Assembly (NCBI RefSeq): GCF_022539315.1
Contig: NC_066331.1
Span: 9,952,015-10,016,014 of the forward strand
Source of the DNA: Serinus canaria
Lineage: Eukaryota > Chordata > Aves > Passeriformes > Fringillidae
DNA length: 64,000 bases
Direction of reading: 5' to 3'
The position numbers were made by a program, and so were the translations under genes. The notes under the pieces were generated by a model. That model was not told where the DNA came from. It was given only the letters and a program-made list of their open reading frames with translations, and ran no database searches. The stretch's first letter is position 1; the number at the start of each line of letters is the position of its first letter. Positions 45,819 through 56,650 of this stretch are shown here, piece by piece.

Positions 45819-45876
45819 GAGCAGTTGCTCAGTATGTAAATGTTTCATAGAAGGCATTAGCACCAGGGTGAGATTT
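45819..45876 (+). repeat. Dispersed direct repeat, copy 2
   Basis: Partner of 44170-44236, same orientation, about 1.65 kb away: GAGCAGTTGCTCAGTATGTA, TTTCATAGAAGGCATTAGCA, GGTGAGA. Confidence 0.8.
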
Positions 45877-46301
45877 TTAAAAAATGAAACATTGATTTGT
45901 AATGAATAAATGAATTAATGAGGACAATGAAACATTGTTTTGTAAATAAATTCTATTGTCTTAAACAATATCCATGCTTGTGTTCACATAATGATCACGA
46001 GCAATATCCCAATATCTTTTGGGATATTCTAGAACTAAAAAAACACTGGGCTAAAAGTGATGAATACCCCTGAAAAATGTGAGTTGAGATGGCAGCTGAG
46101 ACCTGCCCAGCTCTGCAGGAGCCAAGGGCCACCTCTTGGGCTCAAAGAGGAGCTCAAGGGATGGTGGCAGCTTCCCTGTCCCGCATCTGAGTCCCAGGTG
46201 CTGCTCTGTGGTCAGTCAGGGCGAGCTGCCCTCCTGGACAGGTCACACACTGTGGGCAGGTGGCTTTGCCAGCAGCAGCAGCCCCTGGAGCCCTTCTCAG
46301 G
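45877..46301. other. AT-rich then mixed non-coding DNA
   Basis: 45885-45955 holds two copies of ATGAAACATTG...TTTGTAA about 41 bp apart. Near 46000-46027 is a small hairpin (AATATCCC...GGGATATT). Nothing else recognised. Confidence 0.5.
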
Positions 46302-46476
46302 GCCATGGTGATTGTCCCCTCTCAAAGCCAAGGTGACTGTCCCCTCTCAAAGCCAAGGTGATTGTCCCCTCTGCAGGGCCATGGTGATTGTCCCCTCTGC
46401 AGGACCAAGGTGACTGTCCCCTCTCAAAGCCAAGGTGATTGTCCCCTCTCAAAGCCAGGGTGATTGTCCCCTTGCC
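46302..46476. repeat. Minisatellite, 7 x 25 bp
   Basis: Seven units of exactly 25 bp built from GCCAAGGTGATTGTCCCCTC plus TCAAA or TGCAG. Unit starts fall at 46302, 46327, 46352, 46377, 46402, 46427 and 46452. Confidence 0.95.
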
Positions 46477-46616
46477 ACCACAGCCAGCCAGGCAGCAGGA
46501 CAGAGCTTTCCAGAGTGGCACAGAGCTTTCCACAGCCCAGAGATCCTGCCTGGCCCTGCAGACAGAGAGGGCTTTTCCAAGGAGACACAGGACAGGGAAG
46601 AGCAAGTAATCCCCCA
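46477..46616. other. Unremarkable non-coding DNA
   Basis: Short GC-rich stretch; nothing recognised. Confidence 0.5.
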
Positions 46617-46643
46617 CAGCAGCAGCAGCAGCAGCAGCAGCAG
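46617..46643. repeat. (CAG)9 trinucleotide repeat
   Basis: Nine perfect CAG units. It gives nine glutamines in one 293-codon plus frame, but stop-poor frames overlap on both strands and no splice signals support coding. Confidence 0.95.
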
Positions 46644-47743
46644 CACATTCCTGCAGCAGGCAGTTACGTGCCGGGCAGCAGGGATGCTCCCCAAGGCCCA
46701 CGAGCTCCATGTGTGGAAATTCCAGCTCCAGGGAGCTCCAGCAGCAGGGCTGTGAGCATGGAGGAGCTGGAGCCAGCCCTGCCAAGGATCTGGGGCTCTG
46801 TCTGCACGTGCTGTGCCCTCTGCCAGCCCTGCCCCACGCTCAGGGTGCACCCCAAGGGTGCCCAGGGAGCTCCTGGCTCTGTTCTGGAGCACTCATGGGC
46901 TCCTTGCATGGCCTGCTCTGGTCCAGGGCACTGGAGGGGGACGTGGGGGTGGCTGCTGGGGTTGCTCCTCTCCATCCTGCTGGAACTGGGCAGGAGCAGC
47001 CAGCCAGCACCCCTGTCCCTCCTGCAGCCTCCATGCAGCAGCACAGAGGAGAAACACAGATTATTGTGGGGTGCAGCAGCAGTTCAGGAGGTGGGGAGGG
47101 GGTCACTGGGGAACTCTGGTTCCATCCACTGCCTGCAAGATCCACTGGGGCCACACCCCTGGGCACAGCCTGGTGGCACTTTGGGACAGGAGGTGTGTTG
47201 GCACTGGGGCTGGCACAGGAAGGGTTCAGATTGGGGATGTCCCAGCCCAGGTCCTGCACGTGCAGGGAGCCCCAGAACACACACCCCAGCCTGGGGCAGC
47301 TCTGAGGGCACAGAGAACAGGACAGAAGGTGACCAGGACCCCTGAAATGTTCTCCTTAGGACACAGAATCAGAGAAAACGTGGAGAGCAGCGATGGGAAT
47401 GGAGAAGGGCTGCAGCTGCTGCTGCTGTGTGAGCAGGCACCTGCCCTGGGCAGCTACAGGAGGAGCCAGCAGGGCTGACAGACTCTCAGGGATGATGGGA
47501 ACACCAAATTCTGTTTTTCCCCAGCCCTGCTGTGCTAGAAGCAGGACAAGGGATGGTCCTGTCAGGGCACCAATGAGCAGCAGATGAAATCACTTCTTTA
47601 TACAACCACTAATGAATATCTGAGCATGGGCTGCCATGAGAGGTTGTAAAAACAGGTGCTAATAAACAAAATTAGACAAATATATCAAATACATTAATAG
47701 GATAAATTAGTTAATTAGAATGTTAATGTGTTGATACAGTAAC
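46644..47743. other. GC-rich then AT-rich non-coding DNA
   Basis: 46650-47480 is GC-rich with long overlapping frames but nothing recognisable. 47580-47743 is AT-rich and leads into the next array. Confidence 0.45.
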
Positions 47744-48152
47744 AGAGGGGTTTCAGAGTCAGAGGGGTTTTAGTGTCGGAGATTTTAGTGTCAGAGGGGT
47801 TTTAGAATCAGAGGGGGTTGAGTGTCAGAGAGGTTTCAGAATCAGAGGGGTTTCAAAGTCAGAGAGGTTTCAGAGTCAGAGGGGGTTCAGAGTCAGAAAG
47901 GTTTGAGTGTCAGAGGGGTTCAGAGTCAGAGGGGTTTCAGAATCAGAGGGGGTTCAGAGTCAGAGGGGTTTCAGAGTCAGAGGGGTTCAGAGTCAGAGGG
48001 GTTCAGAGTCAGAGGGGTTCAGAATCAGAGGGGGTTCAGAGTCACAGAGGGGTTTGAGTGTCAGAGGGGTTTCAGAGTCAGAGGGGGTTCAGAATCAGAA
48101 AGATTTGAGTGTCAGAGGGGTTCAGAATCAGAGGGTTTCAGGATGTGTCAGA
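47744..48152. repeat. Minisatellite, about 24 units of 15-20 bp
   Basis: Units are GGGGTTTCAGAGTCAGA or a 16-bp GGGGTTCAGAGTCAGA, with a few GTTTGAGTGTCAGA variants. A three-unit block containing AAAGGTTTGAGTGTCAGA recurs near 47898 and 48099, showing higher-order duplication. Frames with Ser-Glu-Arg-Gly repeats are by-products. Confidence 0.93.
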
Positions 48153-48826
48153 GCTCTGAGCAGGGCTGAGGTTTCCCTGCAGGAGGGACTGAGTCTGCCT
48201 CAGGAAAGGCCCAAGGTGCAGCTCATCCTCACCTACACTCCCAAGGCTGCAGGCATTCCCTGCTGGCAAACCTGCCCTGTGGAGGGCCCTTTTAATGAGC
48301 TGGGGAAATAAATCTGTGTGCAGCAAGGAGAGGTGCCAGGTGTGACATGGCACAGGCATGAAAACTGTGTGCAATAAAAATCTGGATGAGTGTTTTGGGG
48401 ACCCTGTACACAGCCCACTCATGTGTCACAGCCTCTCTTCCCAAACCCCAGGAGAACCCAAATACTGAGGGGACATTTCCAAATCACAGCTGTGAATCCA
48501 GCAAGCAGAAGGATCAGCAGGGAGAGGGGGGGACATGCACAATGGGGCTGGCACAAGAGTGTGGCTGTCAGTGTGTCCTTCACAGCTTCTGAAGAGGGTG
48601 ATGGATCTCTGGACTGCTCCAGAGAGCAAGGACTGCACCCCAGGTGTCCATGGAAGCCATTCCTGGTCTGTAGAACATCTCAGGCTGCTCCCAGAAAGGT
48701 GCTGTGAGATGTCTTCCATACTCTGGGAAGGTCTCTAGTTCATTTTGAAAATGGGAATCCAGCATCCCAAGTACCCTGAGCTGGGGCTCAACACCAGGAT
48801 TCTGGTTCTCCACCTCCAGCAGCAGA
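48153..48826. other. Unremarkable non-coding DNA
   Basis: Nothing recognised. A small palindrome CATTTTGAAAATG lies near 48740. Confidence 0.5.
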
Positions 48827-48893
48827 GATGGAAACATGACCAGGAGCTGGTCATGTTTCCATCCATGTTGTGCTCCATGTGCTGGAGCACAAC
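48827..48893. repeat. Two adjacent perfect hairpins
   Basis: Hairpin 1 has 17-bp perfect arms (48827-48843 and 48847-48863) with a 3-base loop GAG. Hairpin 2 starts four bases later: 11-bp arms GTTGTGCTCCA and TGGAGCACAAC around a 5-base spacer (48867-48893). No mobile-element signature is seen around them. Confidence 0.9.
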
Positions 48894-49299
48894 CATCTAA
48901 AGAAGAGAGCCACTGCTTTATTTTTCATTTTGGGAAGATAATCTGGTACCAGATTTCTCCCACTCCCTTTCCCCTCTATGTGCCTCACTTCTCTGCCAGC
49001 CATCCTGGTACTTTCTGGGGAAAAAATGTGGAAATCTGGAGCAACCTCCTACTTGGATATGTTCTCTGTAAATGGGAAAACAGTGGAAAGACCTCTGTTC
49101 AGCTTCTGGAAAAATGCCACCAGCTGTACTGCCTTCCTCAGTGCATTCACACAACTTTCTGTGTCCCATGACCTGCCTTCTGCAGAGGTGCCACCAGGAA
49201 ATTTGTCACCACTTGAAGTCTGAGAAAGCAAAAGAGGGGAAGGAGATCCCTGGGTGTGATGGGACAGTGACAGGGCTGAGTGTCATGGCCAGGGCCCAG
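48894..49299. other. Unremarkable non-coding DNA
   Basis: Nothing recognised. Confidence 0.5.
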
Positions 49300-49475
49300 C
49301 TGCTGGAGGAGCATTTCTGTGCTGCTGCAGGAGCATTTCTGTGCTGCTGGAGGAGCATTTCTGTGCTGCTGGAGGAGCATTTCTGTGCTGCTGGGAGAAC
49401 ATTTCTGTGCTGCTGCAGGAGCATTTCTGTGCTGCTGGAGGAGCATTTCTGTGCTGCTGCAGGAGCATTTCTGTG
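49300..49475. repeat. Minisatellite, 8 x 22 bp
   Basis: Eight units of exactly 22 bp with core GGAGGAGCATTTCTGTGCTG. Six-frame translations give Cys/Ser/Gln-rich repeats because stops are absent; not coding evidence. The array ends where a CpG-rich LTR-like segment begins. Confidence 0.95.
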
Positions 49476-49610
49476 CTGGGACACCTCGCGTGGGAGTCGC
49501 GGGGTATCGGCGCTGACGGGAAGCAGCACCAAGGGCAGGCAAGCAGACAGACAATAAAGAGGCTCCTCTTCCTTTCATGAGCCCTCATCCCCCGTGGCAG
49601 GTTTATAACA
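49476..49610 (+). mobile_element. CpG-rich LTR 3' end
   Basis: Contains a CpG-dense run (CTCGCGTGGGAGTCGCGGGG, GGCGCTGACGG), then AATAAA near 49553 and about 50 bp later GGTTTATAACA, a plausible LTR terminus. This looks like the R-U5 end of an LTR in sense orientation. The upstream part may have been replaced by the 22-bp array. Confidence 0.4.
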
Positions 49611-51214
49611 GTTGACTCCAGCAGAGCTGGGCCTGTAGAGCTGGGAATTCGTCTGGGAGCTGGCAGGGAATGGGAACATTCACCTGGGACGGGGCCCAGA
49701 GCGTCACCTTTCCAGAGCCTTGAACTTTCTGGGTGAATGACTTTGTTTAGATTAAGGGAATCAACAAAACCAAGTGTAAGGCATTCTCTGCTGGTAAAAC
49801 TGGATCAGCACTGCCTGCACTGCCAGAATGCTCCTGGGAATTTAAAGGAGAAGCAGACAGAAAGCAAATCCTTGGAAAGGCGGAAATCTCAGTTTCTGGG
49901 TGATGTGCTGGGGCCAGGAGGATGCACGGTCAGAGAGGAGCTTTTTTGGTTTCAAAGACACACTCGTGTTTTGATAGCTCAGTTACTTTTTTTTTTTCCC
50001 CAATAACTTCCAAGGAAAAAAGAAACTGTCTGCTCAGAGATTATCTCTGCAGTGATATGTGGAAAGCAAAGCAGAGCTGTAAAATATCTCCAGTTAGGGA
50101 TCACAATCTGGAAGAAGAAAACAGGAAACATGAACCCAGTGGAAACCCAAAGATAAATGATCATCCAGCTAAGGAGATTTGGAGACAGGGAGATATTTCC
50201 TGCTAAAGAAAGGAGGGTTTGTGGAAGTTACACCTCATCTTATACATCAGGAGAAGACTTTCCATCCAGGAATGAGGCAAAGAAATTATTGCCTCGTTAA
50301 ATAAATAGGACAGGGGGAGCATTTCAGCTGTGCAGGCTGAAATGACACGGAGAGCTGTGACACGGGGAGCAGACTGTGACAGAGCTGGCAGGGAGCAGGG
50401 TCCTGGGCAGAGTTATTTCTCTCTGGAGTGAGCTGAGGTCAGTGAGGGGACACCACTGCCCATCCCCTTGTGAGAGCTGAGCTGTGCTCTGTGCTGCAGG
50501 GAGCCAAGGAGGGGACACAGCACAGGCACCCACCCTGCTACGGCCACAGCATCCCCAGCACCAGCAGCACGTGGATGTGTCTGCAGGAGTGAGCAGCACA
50601 GGGAATTGCAGCTGCTGGCCAGCCTGAGGCAGTGATTTCCCATCCTGGACCCCCCAGGCCTTCTGGGCTGGCTTCTCCAGTGGCCATGGGACCTTCCCCT
50701 CCTTCAGTGCCTTTCTGCACCCTGGCTCTTCCCAGCTCTGCCACTGTGCCACTGGCCCTTGGTTCTGGAAGGGAGCATTTGGAGAATGGCTGCTGGCAGG
50801 TTTTCCAACCAGCCTCATCTCTGTGGGGCCTGCAGGCACCCCAAATTCCTGTGCACACACTGTGTGTGCCCACTGACACCTCAGCCAGGGGGATATGGGG
50901 GAGGCTGGGAGAGACCCTCACCCCAAGACATGGGAGGCAAAAACCCCATTGGCCCCAAGGGAGCAGGGGCTTCTCTTGCTCCTTTGGGTTGCACTTTGTC
51001 ATAGCTCTGCTTTTCAAAACAACATCCAAGGGAGCTGCCATGAGCCAGGAGACTGGAATGTGTCCCTGGGAAAGCCTCCCTGGCACTGCCAGGCACAGAG
51101 CACAGCCCTGCTGAGGGATGAACCCGATGTGTCCTGCCTGAGGGAACGTGACCACGGTCCCCACGTGGGCTGGCCACAACTGCAGCCATGCCCTGCTGTC
51201 CCCTCTGCCTCTGG
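49611..51214. other. Unremarkable non-coding DNA
   Basis: No repeat family or splice-bounded exon recognised. 50400-51200 is GC-rich with a 242-codon accidental frame. Confidence 0.45.
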
Positions 51215-51800
51215 ATGAAAATGTGCTGGGCCTGTATTGGTTCCTCTGGGTCTGGATTGGAGGCACTTGGGAAAACAGTTCATATTTGGACTCAAGTGTT
51301 TATGATTTCATATTAGGGAAACAGCCTCACTACTGTGAGCTTGGTAGCTCTTTCATTAGAAGGCATAAAATGGTCAACAATCTCTTGGTACAAGGTCTTT
51401 TAAGGCTAAACTATCTAATTAAGAACTGACACCTTAATTATTTTCACTTTTAACCCAATAACTGATCACTCAAAGCCCACAATGTAGACTTTTCTGTCCA
51501 ATTACAAAACATCACCCAAACCCATGGAGAAGAAGGGAGAAGAAGGTAAAGAAGAACAAAACATTACCCAAAGAACAAAACATCACCCAAACCCATGAAG
51601 AAGAAGGAAGAAGAAGGTAAAGAACAACCTGCCTCTGCCCTGAAACCTCCATCTTACTTCATGTTTATTTCTATATTCTAAAATCCCAGACTCTAAGTTT
51701 TTCACCCTGTGATGTTACACACTTCTAACCAACTCCACACCCCTACTCCCAGTGCTATCAATCAATTTTCCACAGCCTCAAGTCAAATGCAGGGCTCTCT
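51215..51800 (-). mobile_element. Repeat family B, copy 3 (diverged)
   Basis: Recognisable by CTCTTGGTACAAGGTCTTTT, CAATAACTGATCACTCAAAG and CCAATTACAAAACATCACCC on plus. Clearly more diverged from copies 1 and 2 than they are from each other. At about 51505-51620 it carries an internal duplication of the AAACATCACCCAAACCCATG...GAAGAAGG segment. Confidence 0.75.
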
Positions 51801-53630
51801 TGTTCTCAGCATCCCAGATTCCAGCAGCCCTGGATGTGGATCCCACCCCCAAGGACTGGGTCCAGCTGTACTGGGTTGGGGAGCCAGCCCAGATTTATGG
51901 CACCAGCTGAGTGGCCCATGCCTTGCAGTGCCAAGGCTGTTGATGCCTCAGAGATCCCACAAATGCTCCCCAGAAGGAGCTGCCTCTCCCAGCAGCACTG
52001 TCTCCATGGCAGTGGGTCCCTGGCTCCCAGGATCTGAGCACTTTTAGAGCAAAGAGCCATCCCGAGTCTCAGAGCCCTGGCAGGACCCTACGACTGGGCT
52101 GGGTCCCAAAAATCAGCTCTCCCTGGAACATCTCCTTCCTCAGTGCCTGGGTCTGTGCTCGGTGCCCTGCTCTCCTCCAAGCCCAGCTCCTGCCTGCATT
52201 CCTGCCCACACCTGGAAAACTTGCCTGGTTGTACTCCTGCACCTGGCTTTGCACGTGTTAAAGGCAGGGCAGGACTGCATCAAACCCCAGGGGAGATGCA
52301 GCTGAGGAGGGTTCCCCCATCAAGCTTCTTCTGGATGGTTTAGAGCCAAAGATCCTTGTTCTCTCTGTGTGTTTTGCTTTAGTATCTCGTGGGTCATTTT
52401 TTTCTTTACTTGAGTGTGTTATTTTAACCTCATGCCACTAAATAATACCAGAAACATCATGAATAATAGTGCCAGGCTCTTCAGCTATTTGCTCAGTGTT
52501 TCCCTGGGGTTTGGCACATGCCTGCCTTGCTATCCTCACTCCCTGTCAGCCTTTTCCAGCCAAGCAGAGCCTGGGCAGGAAAGGACATCCCCACTGCAGC
52601 ACAGTGCTCACATTCACCCTGAGTGGCCCTAGAAGGTCGGAGGTGAGGCCAGAGCACACAGTGGTGCCTCTCTGGGGTTTGCTCTGCAGGGAAAGCCAAG
52701 GAAGAGCCACGAGGAGCCTCCCACATCTAAGCCAGTCCCTTCTCCTGGGTCTCTGCCAGCTGTCCATGCTCCCCCAGGCTCTCTGCTCTTTGTGCCCAGG
52801 GGTTGTGCCTTACAAGGGGTGGCCAGTGAGCACCCTGACCCCGCAAGGTGCACTGACCTCCTGGACCAGCTCCCAGCCTCCTCAGCTGGGATTGCTGTCC
52901 TGGGGTCCAGGCAGAGGAGGACTCTCCTGGAACTGGGTTCCACTTTCCCTTCTGCTTCCTTGGGTGGCTCAAACAGATTTGGAGCAAGCTTGACTCTCTG
53001 GGGAGATGGCAGTGTCCATGAAGAAGCAGTGGGGGAGAGGGGGATGTGAATATCCCTCAGCACTCAGGGAATGCTGCCTCAGCTTCTCAGGCTCACTCAG
53101 CCCTTGTGCAGGGCTGGAGCTCTGCATTTTGGCATGAAATCCTCACCGGTAATGACAAAGCTGGGAAAAGCTCAGCCCTGAATTCTGGCAGATTTGGAGC
53201 CCGAGCTTTCCCCCTGCCTGCATCTCTGACACCCCAGAGCTCTCACATCCTCAGCCCCATCCCTGGTGATGTTCCTCCTACCCTGGCTGTGTTCTGGCCA
53301 GCCTTCAGGAGCTCCCAGCTATCCTCTCCTCTGTCTGGTGCTGACCCAGGCTGCAGCTCTCAGCTCCTGGCAGTCTCTTTGTGGAAGCTGAGACTTGAAA
53401 AGCCACCTGGGAGTGCAAGGAGGTCTCTGGGGTCAGGATTCTCATATGCAAGAGGGGTTCATGTCCTCACTGCTGCCCCCACCCCGAGGTGGCATCAGCA
53501 GCCACTCATGCAACTACTGTCCCCTGTCACAGGGTGGGAAGCTGAGACATGGAAAAGAGTCTCCCTTACCAATGCTGGGACCTGCAAATCAGCACACAAG
53601 AGTTTATAAAGAATTGCTCCTCGAGCTCCG
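51801..53630. other. Unremarkable non-coding DNA
   Basis: Nothing recognised. Mostly GC-rich with overlapping frames up to 187 codons. Confidence 0.45.
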
Positions 53631-53960
53631 CCCCGTCCGTGTTTATTTTTAATAAAAGCTGGAATATTGTTCCAAAGGACTGGAAGAGGCCAACAGTGTA
53701 CAAATATTTACAGAGCATAGAATAAACTGTCAGCCTCTTAACTTGACATCAGTCCCAGCTGAAATTGTGGCAAGCTGATACAAGACTACTCAGAGACAAT
53801 CAAAAGCTGTTTCTGCTCTTAAAGCATGAATTCAATAGATAATTTTATGGAGTTTGGCCTGTAAACACCCTGGCCTTTTTAAAGGCTGAAACTTGGTGAT
53901 ATTTTGTTCTTGAAAGTCTCATTGACCAAAAATGACATTTGCATGGTCAGATCCTGAAGT
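53631..53960. promoter_or_regulatory. Possible conserved non-coding element
   Basis: Repeat-free AT-richer block after a GC-rich region, with TTTATTTTTAATAAAAGCTG at the left, ACAAATATTTACAGAGCATA (forkhead-like) near 53699 and GTAAACACC near 53861. Inference only. Confidence 0.25.
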
Positions 53961-54261
53961 GTGCCTGCCTGAGTCACCCTCAGATGCTGCTGCAGGAGGT
54001 TCTGGGGAGAGGGACATTTCTGCCTGCTCTAAACCCCACACAGCACCAGCTCTTTAATGCTCAACAGGGGAAAATTGTTCTTGTTGGGGAAAAAATATTT
54101 GCTGCTGTGTTTTTTCAAAGCTGAAATGCTCCCCCTGTCCTTTTTATCCCTTTCAATGTGCTGGAGTAGAAAAGCAGCAGTATTTAGTGCTGGCAGCATT
54201 TGAAAGGTGGAGGCAGTTGAGGGTTTGGCAAGCTGGGCATCACAGAGAGTGCATTTTGATA
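53961..54261. other. Unremarkable non-coding DNA
   Basis: Nothing recognised. Confidence 0.5.
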
Positions 54262-54662
54262 TAGAATCACAGAACCACTGAGGTTGGAAAAGCCCTCCAA
54301 GACCACAGAGGGCAACATCTCTACCTTGTCCCCAGCCCAGAGCACTGAGTGCCACCTCCAGGGATGGGGATCCAACCCTCCCTGGGCAGTGCCAAGGCCT
54401 GAGCTCCCTTTCCATGGGGAAATTCCTGCTGTGCCCACCCTGAGCCTGCCCTGGCCCAGCCTGAGGCCATTGCCTCTCCTCCTGTCCCTGTTCCCTGGAG
54501 CAGAGCCTGACCCCCCTGGCTGTCCCCTCCTGGCAGGAGCCAGAAGTTCCCCCAGAGCCTCCTTTTCTCCAGGCTGAGCCCCTTCCCAGCTCCCTCAGCT
54601 GCTCCTCCTATGATTGACTCTCCAGCCCCTTCCTCAGCTCCATGCCCTCCCTGGACTGAGGC
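54262..54662 (-). mobile_element. CR1 LINE, 3' region, antisense
   Basis: Opens ATAGAATCACAGAACCACTG and GAGGTTGGAAAAGCCCTCCA, then CATTGCCTCTCCTCCTGTCC, CCTCCTTTTCTCCAGGCTGA and CTGCTCCTCCTATGATTGAC. This is about 400 bp of the CR1 tail in reverse complement. No ORF. Confidence 0.9.
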
Positions 54663-56650
54663 CAGATCAATTTTATATTTTCAAGCAGGACAATGATGAT
54701 GTGGGCAGGACAATGCATTGTGCCCTGGAAAGCCATGAACTAAAAAGTGACTTTGGGGTCACTGCTGACAGCATCAGCAAATGCTGCCCCAGTGATGCTC
54801 TGCCCCACGGGGGAAGGCAGTCCTGCCTGCAGAGCCTGGGCAGCACTGGCTCTGAGAATGGTGTCAAAGCTGTCTGTTTATGACATTGATAAGAGTGCAC
54901 TGGAAGAGCCTTCCCATTTTTAGCCTTATGAGTTTCTTTTAAGATCCTGAAAAATGAAGGAATGAAAGGGTTCTGAAACGAGCTACAGAAAAACATCGTG
55001 TCCAAAGGGCATGTTTTAGTGGGAGATTAAAGCAGGTCAATTAATTTAACTTCTCCAAGAAAACATGATGAAGTGACTGCACAGTGTTTATAAGGCCACA
55101 TTTCTACAAGCAGAATCTTTGATTTAGGGGAAAAATAAGGAGCAGGGCTTGTGGCTGCTGCTGGAGGTGAGAGGATGCCAGCTGTGACAGAGGTGTCCAG
55201 CTCACAAAACCCAGGGATGTACATCAGCCCCTCAGCCCAGGGCTATGGTGGCTGCTCCTTCTCCACCTGGAGAGCAGCACAGGGACATCCCTGGCCATGA
55301 TGCCCACCTTGGCTGCCCCTGCCTTGCAGGGATTGCTGAACCTGGCCCGAAAAGCAAAGGCTTGTTGTGCTGCCTGTTCCCTGGACCTGTGCTGTGATGC
55401 TGGGAAGCATCTGGAGGAGTCAGCACCCTGATGCACTAGACCCCAGCAAGGATGACTGGGTTTGCAGGCTGGGGGAAGTGCTGGCTGCTCTGAGTCCAGG
55501 TATGTGACAGATCTTGAATTAAGGCTGTGAATTCATCTTTTGCTGCAGTATAAGGCAGCAACTGACTGGGTTGGCAAGAGGATTTTGTCTCAGATGACAA
55601 CAAATAAGCATTTGTTCCATGCCAAAGCTGCTTACAGGTTGTACCTAAGCATGGAAACCAACACAGATTGTCAAAACCAATTGGGATCCACCCTCAGTGC
55701 TGCAGCCTGACAGCTTTTGAGCGATGTGGAAACACACAGGGCAGGAAAGCAGCTGGATTTTCCTGGCTGGGCATTCCTGGGGAATGACAGCAGCTGGCGT
55801 TGCACAGAGGAGCAAACAGGGTGCCCCTGGCAGAGCTCAGGATGCTTCTGAGCTCGGGCTGGCCAGAAGCAGAGAGCTGGGTATGATCTTGGAGGCCCTT
55901 CCCTTGCATGTCAGTGGCTGCTCTGAGTAAATGTGCTGGCTGATTTGTTATCTTGACCTCAAGCAGCAGAAAGATTGCTGGCACCTTTTCAGCTCCAGGC
56001 CCGCAGGGATGAATGCTCTCACACTGCAAGGTCTCTCCTGGAGGTGGGAAGCCAGGATCTGCCTCTCAGGTTGCTCTGGGAGGAGGCACAGGTGCTTTTC
56101 AGGGTGTGGGGGCAGCTCTCCCTGGGGGTGTGCAGCCAAATTTGTGACAAGATCTCCCTGTGGCCCTTCCATCTCCTCAGCACTACATGACAGGATGCAA
56201 AATGAGCTCAGTCCCTTTGCTTGGTGGCCAGAGCAGATGGTAGGAATCTTCTAGAGGCTAACACACGAGGCATTTGGACTCTGAATCCTATTTTCTTCTC
56301 ACTCTCTTGAGCACCAGGGATTATAGGCTTAGGCAAGTCAGCTGGGGATAGCAGAGCTGTGTCCAAGGGCACGAGAAGAAAATGGGGAGGAAAATCTCTC
56401 CAAAACCTATTCCTCAACTCCAAAGAAAACATGCAGCAGCAGCATATAGCATCAGTTAATTCTCCTGCCACTGTTTTGGAGCCTGCTGTTTACATTCATG
56501 TGCTGGCTCACAGAACACAATGTATAGCTCCTGACTCCAGCCCTGAGGACAGGACCCCAGGCTGTGTTCACCCTGGGGAGAGCTCAACAAAAGAGCTGCT
56601 GGGGCTGCCCTGTGGCTGCAGCTCCACCTGCAGAGCTCCTCCTCAGGTGT
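54663..56650. other. Unremarkable non-coding DNA
   Basis: No repeat family or exon recognised. 54880-55130 is AT-richer. Confidence 0.45.

Noticed and set aside
46464..47345. 293-codon plus-strand frame with nine glutamines
   Set aside because: The (CAG)9 is attractive as a polyQ tract, but stop-poor frames of 198, 221 and 146 codons overlap it on both strands and there is no splice-bounded exon.
47744..49475. CRISPR-like arrays
   Set aside because: The units are contiguous tandem repeats with no unique spacers, in a vertebrate context.
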